Assembly: GCA_951799445.1 (NCBI GenBank)
Contig: OX637288.1
Coordinates: forward strand, 14,386,501-14,450,500
DNA: 64,000 nucleotides
Source: Pseudisothecium myosuroides
Lineage: Eukaryota > Streptophyta > Bryopsida > Hypnales > Lembophyllaceae
Direction of reading: 5' to 3'
Position numbers and translations under genes: made by a program. The notes beneath the pieces were generated by a model. The model did no database searches. It saw only the letters and a list, made by a program, of their open reading frames with translations, and was not told the origin of the DNA. Numbering within the stretch: position 1 is the stretch's first letter; every line of letters begins with the position of its first letter. This document shows positions 61,568 to 64,000 of the stretch, piece after piece.

Positions 61568-61753
61568 GGCAAAGCAGAAGCAAGCGTCGGCACGTAGAGT
61601 TCTTATATTAATAATAAGTCAAGAGTGGCGGGGAGAAGCTCCGCTCGCCGCGCTCGTGAATGCACCCTCGTTTCCGTGGGCTCTCTTCAATTCCTTTCGT
61701 CCTTGTTTTAGCTTTTACAGTTTTGCAACAGTCGCAATGCGTTTCGCCAGTAG

Positions 61754-62090
61754 TGAAATCTACAGTGTTTTCAATTCCACCGTACACGGATCCGTAGTCG
61801 TAACTGTGGGTCAAAGTGATTAGCCGGCGTTTTGAAAGGAAAAGAAATCTTAGAAATCTTGCATGTCTGCAGATAACTCACTTTTCCATAAGAAACCGTG
61901 TGTGTGAAATCTACAGCATTTCCATTTCTACCGTACACAAATTCTTGGTCGTAACTGTAGGTCACTGGCTGTGATTAGCGTTTTTGAAAGGAAAAGAAAT
62001 CTCAGAAATCTCAATTTTGCAATTGGAGCTATGCTTGTCAAGCGTAAAGTGTCTCCATTTCTACCATAACACAAATCCGTAGTCTTAACC
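61754..62090 (-). repeat. Three tandem exon-like copies, about 145-150 bp period
   Basis: Copies at about 61754-61870, 61905-62020 and 62042-62090. On the minus strand each carries TACGAC-A-G-ATT-GTGTACGG and AAA-GC-GTAGATTTCAC text preceded by a CTAATCAC...CACAG or CTACAG acceptor-like stretch. Conceptual peptides are SYDQEFVYGRNGNAVDFT and SYDYGSVYGGIENTVDFT. The third copy is damaged. Splice phases do not join, so no gene is called. Confidence 0.6.
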
Positions 62091-62656
62091 CCGGGGAGAT
62101 TACTATCGGGTTTTTAGAAAACTACATGAGTTAAAAGATAGGGTCCATTTAATTTAGAGGAGGAAAAGTTTATATAATATGTAGGGCTACTATAGGGTCC
62201 ATGAAATGCTACATACTCTATTATATATAAATTAGGCTGTGTAAAAACATCATGTAGTAGGAATTTTTATTAACAAGTTAGCCTTGACATATAGAGGCTA
62301 TCCAAATTTTTCATAGTACGGTGAGTGTAGATGTGAATAGATAATGGGCACAATAAAAGTAATCTATGATGAAGGGTAGTTGACTAAAATTTTGCCATGG
62401 TACAAAATAGTGTATATATAAAAAAAATTAAGTGTAATTGTAATACACTAACCACAAGTGACAAAAATTGTTACATTAGGGAAGTTCACCTTAGCAGGTT
62501 CAACGAACTAAAAACTGTACAATACAAGGAAATTTTTTTTATAATCCATTTAACTTCAATCTTTGAAGCCATATGTGTTAAATATACTCCTATTGAATAG
62601 GATGTTTATGGAATAGTTTTAGTGGGGATTTTGAAGTGTTCAATGTAAATTTGTTA
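62091..62656. other. AT-rich gene-free DNA
   Basis: Nothing recognisable before the next transposon. Confidence 0.45.
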
Positions 62657-63900
62657 TTACTCCCTATAGGGCAGAGGGTGTTTTGCTAGAGGAAAAGTTC
62701 CAAATTGCCAATTTTTGATGCATTGTACAAATAAAAAAATCATACATATTTTTGAATTCCAACCATATGAAAGTGTATTAAACAAGTAATGCAATGTCTA
62801 GTAAAAATTGCAGCCCATTTGACCACGTGGATTGATAGATTATAATGTTTGAAATGAAAAAAAACTTCTCATTAGAAGAAATTTGAGGGCTCTAAGAGCC
62901 CGCGAGTTATCTGGCCCTGGGAACCCTGGGAACAGCCTGGGAGCAGTAATCTGACGTGGCCAAGAGAGTGCCACGTTAGAAAATAATAATTAAATTAAAT
63001 TTTTAATAATATATATATATATATATTTTTTTAATAATAATAATTTTTTTTTAAAATTTAATTTTTTTTTAATTTTATTATTATTTTTATATTTTGACTG
63101 TTCCAGGCTGCAGGAACAGCCTGAAACGGCCCCTCCCAGCCCTAAAATATCTTCTAATGTTTCATTCTTGTGAAATAGGGGTAATAGACTTTAAGAGTTT
63201 GAGCCCTCTTAGAGTAAAATTATTGCTCTACAAAAAATGATGATTTTGACCATTTAAAAGTATATGATGTTAGATTCACTCATGAAATTTTTTAAAAGCA
63301 AATATGGAAACTAAATTATTCCAAATCAACCTACAGTGAAAGCAGGTTAAATGCACTAGCAATACACTAGTGATTTTTTTGATGATTTCTTATGTAGGGA
63401 GGAAATTTTTTATTTGAAATCCAAATGGTAAAAAATTAGAAAATAAAATTTTAAACATGTGGGAAAAATTTCAAGAACTTCAACTTTAGAGATTGCAAGA
63501 TAATTTGACTTGGAGTTAGAAAAAAAAAAAAATTCTCGAAGTTGTCCCAATATAACAAATATAATTTGACTCTTCTTAGAATGTGATTTGAAAATTAAAT
63601 TTTTAGGGCAATTGTATACCATATTTTATTAGTTATATGCATGCCAAATTTCAAAAGTTGATGAACATTTTTGCAAAAGATGCCCAACAGATGCCCAAAT
63701 TGCTTAGGCTGCCAAAAACGTTTAGGAAAGCATAACTTTTGATTCGGGCACCCAATTGGATAAAAATTATTTCCACCAAGGAGACACATGTTTACACCTT
63801 GTATCAAAATTTTGTGAACATCCGACCAAAAATGGCTTCACAAGAACCTACCTGGATTTTCAATTGTTTGTTCAACAAACAATTGACCTTTAGGAGTTAA
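62657..63900. mobile_element. TTAA-type TIR element 10, about 1.24 kb with nested insertion
   Basis: The right end, reversed, is TTAACTCCTAAAGGTCAATT. The left end is TTACTCCCTATAGGGCAGAG, which resembles the left tip of element 2 (TTAACTCCTAAAGGACCAGA). Subtracting the nested 288 bp leaves about 956 bp. It shares GATTATAATGTTTGAA and AAAATTTTGTGAACATC with element 6. Confidence 0.6.
62871..63158. mobile_element. GC-ended TIR insertion, 288 bp, nested in element 10
   Basis: The left end ATTAGAAGAAATTTGAGGGC matches the reversed right end ATTAGAAGATATTTTAGGGC. The GC-rich subterminal parts (CCTGGGAACAGCCTGGGAGC; AGGAACAGCCTGAAACGG) flank an extremely AT-rich core. Non-coding; superfamily unassigned. 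Confidence 0.55.
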
Positions 63901-64000
63901 AACTATGATTTGGTCAATGGCACTTGAATTGAATTGATTGTTGTTTATTTTATGATGTATGTCCTATACATGTATGTAGTAGAAGGAATACAAAATTTGT

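Noticed and set aside
61754..62090. A spliced minus-strand gene using the triplicated units
   Set aside because: Acceptor and donor phases of the units do not join in frame, and the third copy lacks the coding reading.

Overview
The window is nuclear DNA of a land plant with flagellated sperm, most likely a bryophyte and less likely a lycophyte. The genes have GT-AG introns of about 100-600 bp (one candidate has 2.2 kb). Two U2 snRNA genes carry a plant-style polymerase II snRNA promoter. Plant-type GDP-mannose dehydratase, AMT2 ammonium transporter and HAM-type MYST acetyltransferase are present. A CFAP97/hemingway-family ciliary protein points to motile sperm. The species cannot be fixed from sequence alone.

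Layout: GC-richer gene islands alternate with very AT-rich transposon blocks. Island 1 (about 6.2-15.8 kb) holds the CFAP97-like gene, an 882-bp inverted duplication carrying two convergent U2 snRNA genes, and the six-exon splicing-factor gene CWC15. Island 2 (about 25.9-33.5 kb) holds an unrecognised two-exon gene and an intronless MYST acetyltransferase that looks like an intact retrogene. Island 3 (43.0-46.1 kb) holds the four-exon GMD gene. Island 4 (56.7-62.1 kb) holds a glutathione-peroxidase-like gene that lacks both catalytic-cycle cysteines, and an intronless AMT2-type ammonium transporter.

The AT-rich blocks are built mainly from one kind of element: about ten copies of TIR elements of roughly 0.6-1.2 kb whose ends read TTAACCCCTAAAGGACC or close variants and sit on TTAA. 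This organisation is like piggyBac non-autonomous elements. Other repeats are a decayed Tc1/mariner transposase, a 5'-truncated L1-like retrotransposon with a perfect 14-bp target duplication, an 85-bp Stowaway-like hairpin, a long foldback, and several smaller MITE-like families, some nested in each other. Short local tandem duplications (period 120-230 bp) recur in introns and upstream regions of the gene islands.

No operon-like or pathway cluster is visible. The genes look like independent loci: splicing (U2, CWC15), chromatin (MYST), nucleotide sugar supply (GMD), ammonium uptake (AMT2), cilia (CFAP97) and a redox-family protein (GPX-like). The most unusual items are the cysteine-less GPX-like protein, the TTAA element family, the U2 inverted repeat and the intact intronless MYST copy.
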